The notes: generated by a model from the sequence alone, not told the origin. Positions 42,897 through 52,120 are shown, numbered from the stretch's first letter. The stretch is DNA of 64,000 nt from Candidatus Sulfopaludibacter sp. SbA3 (GCA_945888325.1 CAMDAC010000001.1:1-64000), one strand, 5' to 3'. Translations and numbers: made by a program.

Positions 42897-43787
42897 ATGC
42901 CGCGCGCAAAGGCCAACGGGATCGAGATCGAGTATGACACGCTGGGCAGCGCGCAGGATCCGGCGATCCTGCTGGTGATGGGCTTTGCGCTGCAGATGAC
43001 GCGCTGGCCGGAAGGGCTGAAGCGCGGGCTGGCGGATGCGGGCTTCCGCGTCATCTCGTTCGACAACCGGGATGTCGGCCTCTCCACCGAGTTCACGCAA
43101 TATACCCCGCCTTCCCCGATGGACGTGCTCACAGCGGTGATGACCGGCCAGGATGCCAGCAAGCTTGTTCCTTATACGGTCAAAGACATGGCCGCCGATG
43201 CCGCGGGCCTTCTGGACGCAATCGGCGTGGACAAGGCCGATATTCTCGGTGTGTCGATGGGCGGGATGATCGCGCAGCATATGGCGCTGGATCATGCCCA
43301 CAAGGTGCGCAAGCTGATCCCCGTGATGACATCTTCGGGGGACCCGTCCTTGCCGCCGTCAACGCCTGAAGCCATGGCGGCGCTGACAGCTGTGCCGGCG
43401 GCGCGCACGCCGGAGGCCGTGTCTGCGATTGCGGTGAGCACGCAGCATGCCATCGGCTCGCATCCCGACTTGCGCAACAGCGCCGAACTCATCCGGCAAC
43501 GGACGATCGAGGATTTCCACCGCTCCGACCGGCCGTTCGGTGCGATGCGGCAGTATGCGGCCATCCTCGGCACGCCCCGCTGGCATGAGCGGCTCGGCAA
43601 CGTGACCGCGCCGACACTGGTGCTGCACGGCGCCGACGATCCCCTGATCCGCCCGGCAGCCGGACAGGACATCGCCCGGCGCATTCCGGGCGCCGTGTTC
43701 AAGTCCTATCCCAAATGGGGGCATGACCTCGCGGACAAGATGTCCGACACCCTGGTGGCGGACATCGTTCCGTTCCTGAAGGCGTAA
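42897..43787 (+). CDS. alpha/beta-fold hydrolase
   Basis: A predicted 296-residue cytoplasmic hydrolase. LLVMGFALQMTRWP is the oxyanion-loop region, the nucleophile is the Ser in GVSMGGMIAQ, the acid is the Asp in GADDPLIRP and the His is in YPKWGHDL. This is the proline-iminopeptidase/dehalogenase-like branch that annotators usually call alpha/beta hydrolase. AGGGAGGA precedes the ATG. It is unlikely to be joined to the TonB receptor, since a terminator intervenes. Its substrate is unknown. Confidence 0.82.
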   Translation: MPRAKANGIEIEYDTLGSAQDPAILLVMGFALQMTRWPEGLKRGLADAGFRVISFDNRDVGLSTEFTQYTPPSPMDVLTAVMTGQDASKLVPYTVKDMAADAAGLLDAIGVDKADILGVSMGGMIAQHMALDHAHKVRKLIPVMTSSGDPSLPPSTPEAMAALTAVPAARTPEAVSAIAVSTQHAIGSHPDLRNSAELIRQRTIEDFHRSDRPFGAMRQYAAILGTPRWHERLGNVTAPTLVLHGADDPLIRPAAGQDIARRIPGAVFKSYPKWGHDLADKMSDTLVADIVPFLKA

Positions 43788-43793
43788 CCTGGC

Positions 43794-43819
43794 CCCCTCT
43801 CCCGCAAACGGGAGAGGGG
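43794..43819. repeat. hairpin between convergent genes
   Basis: An 11-bp perfect stem (CCCCTCTCCCG/CGGGAGAGGGG) with a CAAA loop lies 6 bp after the hydrolase stop and 6 bp before the end of the convergent cyclase gene. It lacks a T-run. It may be a bidirectional terminator or a REP-like element. Confidence 0.5.
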
Positions 43820-43825
43820 AAAGCC

Positions 43826-44803
43826 TCAGCGGATCGCTACCGGATTGACGATCGCCTGCACCGCGCCTTCAAGCCGCGGGGCGCCGAGCGTGAAGAAGAA
43901 TTCCGTCACGCCGTCCGCCGCCAGTTCGGTCGTCACCATGTTCTCGAGGATGTAGACGCCGTTCTTTGCGAGCAGCGTCAGGTGCACGTCGAACGGGCGC
44001 GTCTCCTTCTCGAACGGGATCACTTCCAGCGCCCAGGTATCCGCGCCGATCGCGACGACGCCAAGATCGGCAAGGTATTGCGCGCCTTCCACGCCGAGGC
44101 CGGGCTCGACCGGGGAGAGTTCGGTGGCGCCTTCCGAGGCTTTCATCGTGCCGGTGTGGAAGAGCACGATATCGCCCTTGCCGATGTTGACGCCGGCGGC
44201 CTTGGCGGCCGCTTCGATTTCGGCGCGGTTGAACGCGGTGCCGGCGGCGACCGGATCGCCGAAGGTTTTGGTCATGTCGAGCAGCACGCCGCGCGTCGCG
44301 ACCGGTGGCAGCGTGTGCGTGCCATACTGGGTGAGGCCGCCGGTGGTGACGAAGTCCGCAACCGGCACGCCGTTATAGTATCGATGGTCGATGCCCATAT
44401 GGCCAAGCCCGTCGATCTGGCTGCCGATGCCGACATAGGTGTTGACGAGATCGTCGTTGCCGACGGCCTTGTTCTCGCCGAGCGGCGTGCCCGAACCGTC
44501 CGACAACTGAAGAACCGTAATGTTGAACGTACGCGGACCATAGGCCGGCGTTTTCTTGCCCGTGACCTGACCCAACGCGTAGGTCTTGCCGGTCTTGATC
44601 AGGCGCGCCGCCTCGGCGGTCTTCGCCTCGGAGAGATTGTTCATCGCGCCCAGCCGGTCCTCGGCGCCGTAGCGCGACGGGTACCAGCCTTCGGACTTGA
44701 TCTCGGTCTTCGCCGTGGCCGCTGCGGGCGCCTCGGCCTCGCCGCTGGAAAAGCTGCTGCAGGCCGCGAGCAGGGCCGTGCCGGCGATCAGAATGCGTTT
44801 CAT
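43826..44803 (-). CDS. cyclase family protein (kynurenine-formamidase-like)
   Basis: A 325-residue metalloenzyme of the cyclase (PF04199-type) family. An N-terminal lipoprotein signal (MKRILIAGTALLAACSS) places it in the envelope. The metal motif is GSQIDGLGHMGIDHRYYNG, corresponding to HxGTHxDxPxH in diverged form. The start at 44803 has a good GGGAGG site. Family members hydrolyse cyclic amides or lactones or form them. The sequence gives no substrate. A soluble GST gene is encoded upstream on the same strand and may share its transcript. Confidence 0.78.
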   Translation of the reverse strand: MKRILIAGTALLAACSSFSSGEAEAPAAATAKTEIKSEGWYPSRYGAEDRLGAMNNLSEAKTAEAARLIKTGKTYALGQVTGKKTPAYGPRTFNITVLQLSDGSGTPLGENKAVGNDDLVNTYVGIGSQIDGLGHMGIDHRYYNGVPVADFVTTGGLTQYGTHTLPPVATRGVLLDMTKTFGDPVAAGTAFNRAEIEAAAKAAGVNIGKGDIVLFHTGTMKASEGATELSPVEPGLGVEGAQYLADLGVVAIGADTWALEVIPFEKETRPFDVHLTLLAKNGVYILENMVTTELAADGVTEFFFTLGAPRLEGAVQAIVNPVAIR

Positions 44804-44864
44804 GGTGTTTCCTCCCTTTATGTTTGGGCGGAGCCTACGCTTGCGAGCCGTATTGGCAATCCCT

Positions 44865-45812
44865 TCAGACGCGGCGCACCCAGAAACCGGCGCGCGGGAA
44901 GTGCACGTGGATGGTCTCGGCTTCCGGCGTGAACCGGCGCACGATGATGCGCTGCGAGTCGGCATGCACCAGTTCGCCTTCGACCCAGTCCTGACCGTAA
45001 TCGTCCGGCGCGACCGCCACCTTTTCGCCCGGCGAGAATTCCTGCGGCTCGTTGCGTGTGGTGGCTGCGACGAGGCGCGGCGCGGCATCCTTCGCAATCG
45101 CAACAGCTTCCTTCGAGGTGATCGTCTCCGGCTCCTGCCCTTCCGCTTCCGCGAGGCGCCGGTACCAGGCCGCCGTCAGCGGCGCGTTCTCGAGACAGGC
45201 ATCTGCAAATTCCGGCACGGCAGACTTCATCCACCAGACGTTCATGTACGCGTGCACATCGACGAGGCCGGGCTTGGCACCGATCAGGTAATTGCCGCTG
45301 CCCGCACCCTTGCCGCCGGCGAGACGCTCCTCGATCAGCATCAGGCGCGCGCGCCACTGGTCCTTCATCATCGGGGCGACAGCTTTCATGCCCTCGACAT
45401 TGAACGGCCGGCCCGAGAGCTGTTCACGGTCCTTGATGAAGGCTTCGGGCACATTGTCGCCCATGTGCCCGAAGATCACGGCAACGGAGGACTGGAACCA
45501 GCGCGAATCCGCCCAGCCGGCCACCATTTGGGCGATGCCTTCATGGCCGGGAAGTTTCAGCGAATAGAGCGGATAGCGCGCCTCGATTTCGCGCAGGATG
45601 ATGGCCGAGTCGCAATAGATGTCGGCGCCGATCTGCAGCACGGGAATGCGCCGGTATCCGCCGGTCAGCGGAATGAGATCCGGCTTCGGCATGATCACCG
45701 GCTGCTCGACGCGTGCATAGGCAAGGTTCTTGAGCTTCAGCGCCAGGCGCACCTTCTCCGAGAAGGGCGAGGACGGGTATTCGTGCAGGATGATGCTGCG
45801 TGCGTCGGCCAT
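44865..45812 (-). CDS. glutathione S-transferase family protein with C-terminal extension
   Basis: A 315-residue protein. Residues 1-85 form a thioredoxin-fold GST N-domain (LHEYPSSPFSEKVRLALKLK, then GGYRRIPVLQIGADIY); the helical GST C-domain follows to about residue 215. An extra module of some 70 residues (PGEKVAVAPDDYGQDWVEG...) is added, beta-rich and resembling small SH3-like folds. GST alone averages about 205-230 residues. The start at 45812 is supported by a GGAGG somewhat far upstream. Function of the extra domain is unknown. Confidence 0.78.
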   Translation of the reverse strand: MADARSIILHEYPSSPFSEKVRLALKLKNLAYARVEQPVIMPKPDLIPLTGGYRRIPVLQIGADIYCDSAIILREIEARYPLYSLKLPGHEGIAQMVAGWADSRWFQSSVAVIFGHMGDNVPEAFIKDREQLSGRPFNVEGMKAVAPMMKDQWRARLMLIEERLAGGKGAGSGNYLIGAKPGLVDVHAYMNVWWMKSAVPEFADACLENAPLTAAWYRRLAEAEGQEPETITSKEAVAIAKDAAPRLVAATTRNEPQEFSPGEKVAVAPDDYGQDWVEGELVHADSQRIIVRRFTPEAETIHVHFPRAGFWVRRV

Positions 45813-45951
45813 GTCGTGTCGCAAACCTCCCCGTATGCAAGCCGCGCACTTTGCGTGATCCCGGCCCCTCGTAAAGAGGCAAAAAAATCCGCGTGGGGTG
45901 CAGCGCAAGAAACGGGTGGCGCGCCGCGCCGGGCGGGCGCATTTTACACCC

Positions 45952-46836
45952 ATGTTTGATGGACAAGCCCCTCTCGACGAACGCGCCCGTGCCTATGACC
46001 GGATGGCGAAAGCCCTCGACTGGCTGGGCGAAACCTGGCCGGACTGGCCGGACCTTGAAGCCGCCGCCGCAGCCATGGGCCTCTCGCCGCACCATTTCCA
46101 GCGCGAGTTCACCCGCTGGGCCGGAATCAGCCCCAAACAGTACCAGGGCGCCCTTGCGCACGGCGCCGCGGGCGACCTCCTGCGGCGCGGCGCCAGCGTG
46201 CTCGACGCCGCGCTGGAGACGGGCCTCTCCGGTCCCGGCCGGCTGCACGACCTGTTCATTGCCCATGAGGGCCTCACCCCCGGCGAAGCCAAGGCTGGCG
46301 GCAAGGGCGCTGACCTCGTCCTCGGCCGCGCCCCGACGCCCTTCGGGCTGGGCGCCTGGCTGATCGGGCCGCGCGGCCTCGTCGCGCTCGGCTTCATCGA
46401 TGAGGGCGCCCCGACCCGCACCGGTTTCGAACATCAGGGCCGCGGCGAGGCGGACGCCTTCGCGGACCTTGCCGCGCGCTATCCCGGCGCCACGATCCGG
46501 CGCGATGACGCCGAGGCCGAGCGCTTCGCCTCACGCGTATTTGAAGCCGGCGAGCCCCTGCCCGTCTGCCTCTATGGCACGCCCTTCCGGCGGCAGGTCT
46601 GGCGGGCGCTGCTTGAGATTCCGGCCGGGGAGACCCGCACCTACGGGACCCTTGCGCAGGCCATCTCCGCGCCCAAGGCCGCCCGCGCGGTCGGCGCCGC
46701 CGTCGGGGCCAACCCCGTCAGCTGGTTCATCCCCTGCCACCGGGCCCTTGCAGCCGATGGCCGGCTGCATAACTATCACTGGGGTGTGGCGCGAAAGCGC
46801 GCCATGCTTGTCTACGAACGCGCGCACCGGGCCTGA
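45952..46836 (+). CDS. AraC-HTH/O6-methylguanine-DNA methyltransferase fusion (Ada-like)
   Basis: A 294-residue protein joining an AraC-type HTH (residues about 35-110, with LEAAAAAMGLSPHHFQREF) to a C-terminal Ogt/Ada domain with the active-site Cys262 in PCHR. The alkyl group is moved from DNA O6-guanine to Cys262. The N-terminal Zn/Cys domain of Ada (MPT acceptor) is absent, so sensing of methylphosphotriesters is not expected in the classic way. The start at 45952 precedes MFDGQAPLDERARAYDRM. Divergent from the GST gene, it could link alkylation repair with regulation. Confidence 0.88.
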   Translation: MFDGQAPLDERARAYDRMAKALDWLGETWPDWPDLEAAAAAMGLSPHHFQREFTRWAGISPKQYQGALAHGAAGDLLRRGASVLDAALETGLSGPGRLHDLFIAHEGLTPGEAKAGGKGADLVLGRAPTPFGLGAWLIGPRGLVALGFIDEGAPTRTGFEHQGRGEADAFADLAARYPGATIRRDDAEAERFASRVFEAGEPLPVCLYGTPFRRQVWRALLEIPAGETRTYGTLAQAISAPKAARAVGAAVGANPVSWFIPCHRALAADGRLHNYHWGVARKRAMLVYERAHRA

Positions 46837-46881
46837 ATTGACGGGCCACCGGGCGCCGAACCCGGAACAAAGCGGCCTGCC

Positions 46882-47340
46882 ATGTATGTCTATCTCGCCC
46901 TCGTCGTCGCTGTGGCCGCCTGGGGTATCCACCTCGCGCTGCGCTGGAAGCAGGCCAAAGCCTTCGCGCCGGAACTCCTGAAAGCGCGCCAGAAAGCGGG
47001 CGAGCTGCCGGAGGGGATCGACGAGACCGAATTCACCGACCTTTACCTGCGGGCCGAAGGCCCGCGCCGCGGTACCTATGTCTACGCCTGCGCCGCCTTC
47101 ATCACCTTGCTGCTGGCGCCGTTGTCCGCGCTGTTCAACACGGTGTGGAACGCCCTCTGGCGCCTCGCCGGCCAGTCGCCCGTGTTCGAGGTCGGCACCC
47201 TGATCCACACGTTCAGCTTCTTCCTCGCCTTCTTCGGCCTCACCGTAGGCCTGCTTGCGCTGGCCATGCACCGCTATCACACTCTCACACCGCCAAACCT
47301 CAAGCAGGTGATCCGCACCCTCCGGGAGACCCATTCATGA
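46882..47340 (+). CDS. predicted small membrane protein
   Basis: A 152-residue protein with one N-terminal helix (VYLALVVAVAAWGIHLAL), a charged loop and two helices near residues 70-95 and 110-135. I recognise no family. Its last base pairs overlap the start of the glyoxalase gene (ATGA), showing translational coupling. The Ogt gene precedes it by 45 bp. A link to detoxification is only suggested by context. Confidence 0.6.
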   Translation: MYVYLALVVAVAAWGIHLALRWKQAKAFAPELLKARQKAGELPEGIDETEFTDLYLRAEGPRRGTYVYACAAFITLLLAPLSALFNTVWNALWRLAGQSPVFEVGTLIHTFSFFLAFFGLTVGLLALAMHRYHTLTPPNLKQVIRTLRETHS

Positions 47341-47810
47341 GCGTTGAATTCCTGCACACCATGGTGCGCGTCAGCGATATCGACGCCGCCAAACGCTTCT
47401 TCTGCGACGGCCTCGGCCTCGCCGAAGTGACGCGCTATGACAACGAGGCCGGCCGCTTCACGCTGGTCTTCCTCGCTTCCCCGGCCGACATCGAACGCGG
47501 CGGCGGCGTGCCCGCCGGCGCCTCGCCCACCTCACTCAACATCCCGATGATAGAACTGACCTGGAACTGGGACGAGAAGGACTATTCGGGCGGGCGAAAT
47601 TTCGGCCACCTCGCCTACCAGGTCGACGACATCTACGCCGCCACCCAGCGCTTCGCCGATCTCGGCGTCACCATCTCCCGCCCGCCGCGCGATGGCCGCA
47701 TGACCTTCATCCGCTCGCCGGACGGCATCTCGGTCGAACTGCTTCAGAAGGGCAAGCCGCAGGCTCCGAAGGAGCCCTGGGCGAGCGCGCCGAATATCGG
47801 GGCGTGGTAG
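47337..47810 (+). CDS. gloA: lactoylglutathione lyase (glyoxalase I)
   Basis: A predicted 157-residue metalloenzyme converting the hemithioacetal of methylglyoxal and glutathione to lactoylglutathione. The usual pattern appears: FLHTMVRVSDIDAAKRFF with the first metal His, NFGHLAYQVDDI with the second His and MIELTWNWD and SVELLQK with the Glu ligands. It overlaps the upstream membrane-protein gene by four bases and precedes a MAPEG gene, forming a glutathione-linked detoxification neighbourhood with the GST across from it. Confidence 0.93.
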   Translation: MSVEFLHTMVRVSDIDAAKRFFCDGLGLAEVTRYDNEAGRFTLVFLASPADIERGGGVPAGASPTSLNIPMIELTWNWDEKDYSGGRNFGHLAYQVDDIYAATQRFADLGVTISRPPRDGRMTFIRSPDGISVELLQKGKPQAPKEPWASAPNIGAW

Positions 47811-47875
47811 CCTGACGGCCTCTGGCGCATGGGGCGAAGCACGCTAGTGTCGCCGGGCTTCACAAGGACACGCCC

Positions 47876-48268
47876 ATGACCCCCATCGCCGCCACCACCC
47901 TCTATATCGGCCTCTTCGGCCTGCTGATGCTGATCCTGAAACTGAATGTGGGGCGGGTGCGCGCCTCGAAGAAGATCAATCTCGGTGACGGCAATGACGA
48001 GGCGATGCAACGCGCCATCCGCGTTCAGGGCAACGCGGTAGAAGATGTCCCCGTGGTGCTGTTCGGACTTGTGGGCCTCGGCCTTCTCGAAGCCCCGGTC
48101 CTGCTCATTCACGCCCTTGGAGCGACATTCCTGCTTGGCCGTGTACTTCATGCCATCGGGCTCGGCGGCATGCCGGGCGCCGGTATCGGCCGTACCGTTG
48201 GCACGCTGCTGTCGCTGATCGTCATCCTGGTCACCGCCGGCGCCTGCGTCTGGTACGCGGTAAACTGA
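47876..48268 (+). CDS. MAPEG family membrane protein
   Basis: A 130-residue protein with four transmembrane helices, of the membrane-associated eicosanoid/glutathione metabolism type. QRAIRVQGNAVEDVPVVLFG carries the MAPEG Asn/Glu signature and FLLGRVLHAIGL the second. Such proteins bind glutathione or act on lipophilic electrophiles. It follows gloA by 65 bp. An ordinary short-chain bacterial member is most likely, with no defined substrate. Confidence 0.82.
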   Translation: MTPIAATTLYIGLFGLLMLILKLNVGRVRASKKINLGDGNDEAMQRAIRVQGNAVEDVPVVLFGLVGLGLLEAPVLLIHALGATFLLGRVLHAIGLGGMPGAGIGRTVGTLLSLIVILVTAGACVWYAVN

Positions 48269-48375
48269 GAGGCGCTCAGAAAAACCGTGCCGGTTTCAGC
48301 AAACAGATGAGAGCGGATGATAAACTTTGCCGCCGCGCTGATAGGAAGAAGCGGGGGTGACGGAGGCTTCGGCGC

Positions 48376-48924
48376 TCAGTCCAGCGCGCCGATGTACGGC
48401 AGCCCCCGGTAGAGCCCCGCATCGTCCATGCCGTAGCCGACGAGGAAACGGCCGGGCGCATCGAAGGCGCAGAAGTCCACACCCTCCGCCCCGCGCGGCG
48501 CCCAGGGCTTCTGCGTCAGCGCCACGGTGAGCACTTCGCGCGCGCCCTTGGCGATCAGATGCTGCTTGGCGAAATCCAGCGTGCGGCCAGTGTCGAACAC
48601 GTCATCGATCAGCAGCATGCCGCGCCCTTCGACGGGGCGCGAGACATCCGCGCGCACGACCACACGGCCCGAGCTTTCGCGCGCGTCGCGGTAGCTTTCG
48701 AGCCACAGGACATCCAGCACCGGATGCACGCCGCGCCGGGCCAGCGCCTTCATCAGGTCGCTGGTAAAGGGCGTGGCGCCGATCAGGATGGAGACTGCCG
48801 TCCAGTCGCCGGTGAGGCGCGGCACGAGGCGGTCGGCCAGATCATCGACGCGGGCCATCAGGTCTGCTTCGGAAAGGATGACATCGATCTTGGGCATCGG
48901 CGCGAGGGGCGTAGGGGCTTGCAT
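48376..48924 (-). CDS. hpt: hypoxanthine phosphoribosyltransferase-like
   Basis: A 182-residue purine-salvage enzyme adding ribose phosphate from PRPP to hypoxanthine or guanine. MLLIDDVFDTGRTLDF is the PRPP-binding loop, and DFCAFDAPGRFLVGYGMD is the typical C-terminal base-binding segment. A 2-bp gap follows the zinc-ribbon gene stop upstream, so they share a transcript. Length is normal. The neighbour encodes a zinc-ribbon membrane protein, an odd pairing for a salvage enzyme. Confidence 0.9.
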   Translation of the reverse strand: MQAPTPLAPMPKIDVILSEADLMARVDDLADRLVPRLTGDWTAVSILIGATPFTSDLMKALARRGVHPVLDVLWLESYRDARESSGRVVVRADVSRPVEGRGMLLIDDVFDTGRTLDFAKQHLIAKGAREVLTVALTQKPWAPRGAEGVDFCAFDAPGRFLVGYGMDDAGLYRGLPYIGALD

Positions 48925-48926
48925 GG

Positions 48927-49658
48927 TCAGAGGGGATCCTCGGTAGCTGGAACAATATCTTCGGCCACCGGAAGGGCCTCGTCCGTCAGCGGCGGCAACT
49001 CCTCCGTAGGCGGCTCATTCGGCACGGCGGAGCGTTCGACGAAACTGACGACGATCTCGAAACTCTCGACCGGAGCCGGCTCGACGACGACACCGAACTG
49101 GCCGGAGGCGCCGGGATCAAGTTCGCCCGGCGTGACGAAACTGTATTCGGTGGCGACGATCTTGCCCGCCTCGTCGCGCAGGTCGACCCGCACGCCGGGT
49201 GTCTCCACGGCGGAATTGGCGACGTTCACCGCGCGGCCGGTGACGGTCACAATCGGGATCGTGTCATTGAACGTCCGGGCGCGTTCGATATCGGCGAAAT
49301 CGAGCCCGAACCGGTTCACGTCCAGACCGGCCAGCTTGTAGGCGGCGGCCGATTGCGGCCAGACCTTCACGACATCGTTGCGGAACATGAAGGCTGCGAA
49401 AGTCGCGCCCGCAAAAATGCCCCCGACCAGCACCCATGAAAACACGGCGGCGAAGCGGCTCTTCTCGCGCCGCTGCTCGCGCAGGCGTTCACGGTAAACC
49501 TCGTGCGCAGGGGCCGACGGCTTGTCTTCGGCGAGCGATTTCGGCTGCACGAACCAGGAATGCCCGCAGGCCGCGCATTTAACAGTTCGCCCGCTTTCAC
49601 CGATTGTTGAGTCATCGGCGAAATAATGGGTGCTGCAAGAAGGACAGGTAAGGATCAT
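48927..49658 (-). CDS. MJ0042-type zinc-ribbon membrane protein
   Basis: A 243-residue protein. The N-terminal zinc ribbon is CPSCSTHYF, then CAACGHSWF with two CxxC knuckles; a linker and one transmembrane helix (about residues 72-94) follow, then a periplasmic domain with a DUF3426-like beta fold (TFNDTIPIVTVTGRAVNVA). The tail is acidic and proline-rich. The start at 49658 has AGGACAGG upstream. It is divergent from ftsE, the starts lying 60 bp apart, a layout I associate with alphaproteobacterial ftsEX loci. Its function is unknown. Confidence 0.8.
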   Translation of the reverse strand: MILTCPSCSTHYFADDSTIGESGRTVKCAACGHSWFVQPKSLAEDKPSAPAHEVYRERLREQRREKSRFAAVFSWVLVGGIFAGATFAAFMFRNDVVKVWPQSAAAYKLAGLDVNRFGLDFADIERARTFNDTIPIVTVTGRAVNVANSAVETPGVRVDLRDEAGKIVATEYSFVTPGELDPGASGQFGVVVEPAPVESFEIVVSFVERSAVPNEPPTEELPPLTDEALPVAEDIVPATEDPL

Positions 49659-49718
49659 TCCGTCGTCTTTCCGGCTGCTGCCCCTTTGGCCCACCTCGTA
49701 ACCCCGGACCCCCGCACC

Positions 49719-50471
49719 ATGACCCAGCTTCGCCCGGACATGTTTGATGAGGCTGCCGTCCGTCTGGACGGCGTGTCCCTTCGCTACGATTCGACCGAAG
49801 AAACCCTTAGCGGGATTGATCTCGTCCTGAAACCCGGCAGCTTCAGCTTCCTGACCGGTGCCTCGGGGGCGGGCAAGTCCAGCCTGCTGAAGCTGCTTTA
49901 TCTGGCGCAGCCGCCTTCTCAGGGCGAAGTCTCGCTGTTCGGACGCCCCACCAGCCGGCTGTCTAGGGACGAACTCTCTGCGATGCGGCGGCGCGTGGGC
50001 GTGGTGTTCCAGGAATTCCGCCTGCTGAACCACCTGACGACCTACGAAAACGTCGCCCTCCCCCTGCGGGTGATGGGGCGCAAGGAAATCCAGTACCGCC
50101 GGGATGTGGAAGAGCTGCTGCGCTGGGTCGGCCTCGGCGAGCGCCTGCACAAGCGCCCGGAGACCCTGTCCGGCGGCGAGCAGCAACGCGTCGCCATCGC
50201 CCGCGCCGTGGTGACCCAGCCGAACCTGCTGATCGCCGATGAGCCGACCGGCAACGTCGACCCCGACATGGCGGCGCGCCTGATGCGGCTGTTCTACGAG
50301 CTCAACAAGCGCCTCGGCACGACCGTGGTGATCGCCACCCACGACCTTGGCCTGATCCGCCAGATCGACGCGCCGGTCTACCGGCTGGCCGATGGCATGC
50401 TGGTGCAGGAAAACGGCGAGGTGGCCCCCACTGCCCGCCGCCGCACCGATCCTTTGAGGGCGATGCCATGA
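49719..50471 (+). CDS. ftsE: cell division ATP-binding protein FtsE
   Basis: A predicted 250-residue ABC ATPase that energises FtsX to control cell-wall hydrolases at division. Walker A is GASGAGKSS, the Q-loop is near VVFQEFRLL, the ABC signature is [16 protein letters not shown] and the Walker B is [14 protein letters not shown], followed by the H-loop VIATHDLGL. An ATG at 49740 is possible if the first seven residues are not coded. It overlaps ftsX by four bases, and the promoter should be in the 60-bp gap from the zinc-ribbon gene. Confidence 0.93.
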   Translation: MTQLRPDMFDEAAVRLDGVSLRYDSTEETLSGIDLVLKPGSFSFLTGASGAGKSSLLKLLYLAQPPSQGEVSLFGRPTSRLSRDELSAMRRRVGVVFQEFRLLNHLTTYENVALPLRVMGRKEIQYRRDVEELLRWVGLGERLHKRPETLSGGEQQRVAIARAVVTQPNLLIADEPTGNVDPDMAARLMRLFYELNKRLGTTVVIATHDLGLIRQIDAPVYRLADGMLVQENGEVAPTARRRTDPLRAMP

Positions 50472-51340
50472 AACCGCGCGAGAACTCCCTTCTGCCGCTG
50501 GAAGACGCCCGCGAGGCGGCCCTGTTCTTCGTCGTCGGCGCGCTCTGCTTCCTTGCCGCGCTCGCGGCCCTGTCGGCGAAATCGACCTACGGCGCCGCCC
50601 GCGCCTGGACGGCGGAAGTGGAGGGCGAATACACCGTCTCACTCTCCGGCGCCGATGCGACCGCCGCTGATGAAGCCGCGCGCCTGCTGGCGGGGCTCGA
50701 CGGCGTGATCACGGCCCGCGCCTTCAGCGACGCCGAGATCAACGCCCTGCTGGAACCCAATTTCGGCAAGAGCGGCCTGCCCGCCGACCTGCCGGTACCC
50801 CGGCTGATCGCGGTGACCGGCGCCGCCGACGCCGAAGACCTCGGCGCGAGGATCAGCACCGCGCTGCATGATGCCGGGCACAGCGCAGCAGTTGACGCGC
50901 ACGCCGAATGGGCGGGCGATGTGCGCCACATGCTGTCGATCTCGCGGATCGCTGCGCTGTCCATCGTCGCGCTGCTGTCGGCCACTGCCATTGCCGTGAT
51001 CGCCTTTGCCACGCACGCTGCCCTGCTCGCCCGGCGCGACATCGTGGACGTGCTGCACGTGGCCGGCGCCAAGGACCGGTTCATCGCCGGCCTGTTCGAG
51101 CGCCGCTTCTGGCTGCTGGGCCTGCGCGCAGGGACGGTTGGCGCGCTGGTAGCGCTGGCGAGCGTCGCGGTCCTGATCGCGCTCGGACGCTCCGGCACCG
51201 AGCGGTCGGGCCTGCTGCCGCAACTGTCGCTGGATTTCCCGGATCTCGCGGTTCTGGTGGTGACACCGGTGATCGCGGGTCTCGCTGCCCGCCTTGCGGC
51301 CGGAATCACCGTCATGAGGTCGCTCCGGTCCGTCATGTAG
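50468..51340 (+). CDS. ftsX: cell division protein FtsX
   Basis: A 290-residue partner of FtsE. The N-terminal cytoplasmic/TM region (LPLEDAREAALFFVVGALCFLAALAALS) precedes the periplasmic domain, then three C-terminal helices near residues 150-180, 205-230 and 245-270. Sequence divergence in FtsX is normal, and the coupled ATGA overlap with ftsE is the main evidence. It likely forms the channel through which ATP-driven motion reaches cell-wall amidases via envelope partners. Followed 36 bp later by a PlsC-type gene. Confidence 0.85.
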   Translation: MKPRENSLLPLEDAREAALFFVVGALCFLAALAALSAKSTYGAARAWTAEVEGEYTVSLSGADATAADEAARLLAGLDGVITARAFSDAEINALLEPNFGKSGLPADLPVPRLIAVTGAADAEDLGARISTALHDAGHSAAVDAHAEWAGDVRHMLSISRIAALSIVALLSATAIAVIAFATHAALLARRDIVDVLHVAGAKDRFIAGLFERRFWLLGLRAGTVGALVALASVAVLIALGRSGTERSGLLPQLSLDFPDLAVLVVTPVIAGLAARLAAGITVMRSLRSVM

Positions 51341-51376
51341 TGACGGAGCCCTGACAAGGCGCTAGAGCCGGACCTG

Positions 51377-52120
51377 ATGCAGATGCTCCGATCCTATCTC
51401 TTCCTGCTCTGGCTCTACGGCTGGATGGCGATCGTCGGCGTGCTGTACCTGCCGACCCTGCTGATGCCGCGCGTGGTCACGCTGAAGGCCATCGGATTCT
51501 ACGGCGAGATCATCCGCTTCGGCCTGCGCTTGATCTGCGGCATCCGGACGGAAATCCGCGGCCGCGAGCATGTCGTGCCCGGCCCGGCGATCTATGCCGG
51601 CAAGCATCACTGCATGCTCGACGTGTTCATCCCCTTCATCGCGACGCGGGAGCCCTGCCATATCCTCAAGAAGGAACTGGCTTGGACGCCGTTCCTCGGC
51701 TGGTACGCGATGAGCACCGGCATGATCGCGATTGACCGCGCGGGCACCACCAAGACGCTGAAGGCGATGGTCGAAGCCGCGAAGAAGCGGGCGGCGCAGA
51801 AGCGCACGATCGTGATCTTCCCGGAAGGCACGCGCCGCGACCCGAACGCAGCCCCGGATTACCAGCCTGCCGGCATCTCGGCGATGAACAAGGCGCTCGG
51901 CGTGCCGATCATTCCAGTCGCCACCAATGCCGGCCTCTGCTGGCCGGCGCGCGGCACACGGTTCACGCCGGGGCTGATCGTCTACGAAGTGCTGCCCGCG
52001 ATCCCCGGCGGCCTCGACCGCAAGACGCTCATGGCGCGGCTGGAGAACGATCTCGAGACCGCCTCCAACCGCCTGATCGCCGAAGGCCGCGCGGTGCAAG
52101 CGGCGAAGGCTGCCCCGTGA
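51377..52120 (+). CDS. 1-acylglycerol-3-phosphate acyltransferase (PlsC-type)
   Basis: A 247-residue membrane-associated acyltransferase. The H-x4-D catalytic motif is in GKHHCMLDVF and the phosphate-binding motif is VIFPEGTRRDP. It would acylate lysophosphatidic acid in phospholipid synthesis at the inner membrane. An N-terminal helix (YLFLLWLYGWMAIVGVLYL) anchors it. Its stop overlaps the next gene's GTG start (GTGA), so the glycosylase is cotranscribed. Confidence 0.9.
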   Translation: MQMLRSYLFLLWLYGWMAIVGVLYLPTLLMPRVVTLKAIGFYGEIIRFGLRLICGIRTEIRGREHVVPGPAIYAGKHHCMLDVFIPFIATREPCHILKKELAWTPFLGWYAMSTGMIAIDRAGTTKTLKAMVEAAKKRAAQKRTIVIFPEGTRRDPNAAPDYQPAGISAMNKALGVPIIPVATNAGLCWPARGTRFTPGLIVYEVLPAIPGGLDRKTLMARLENDLETASNRLIAEGRAVQAAKAAP

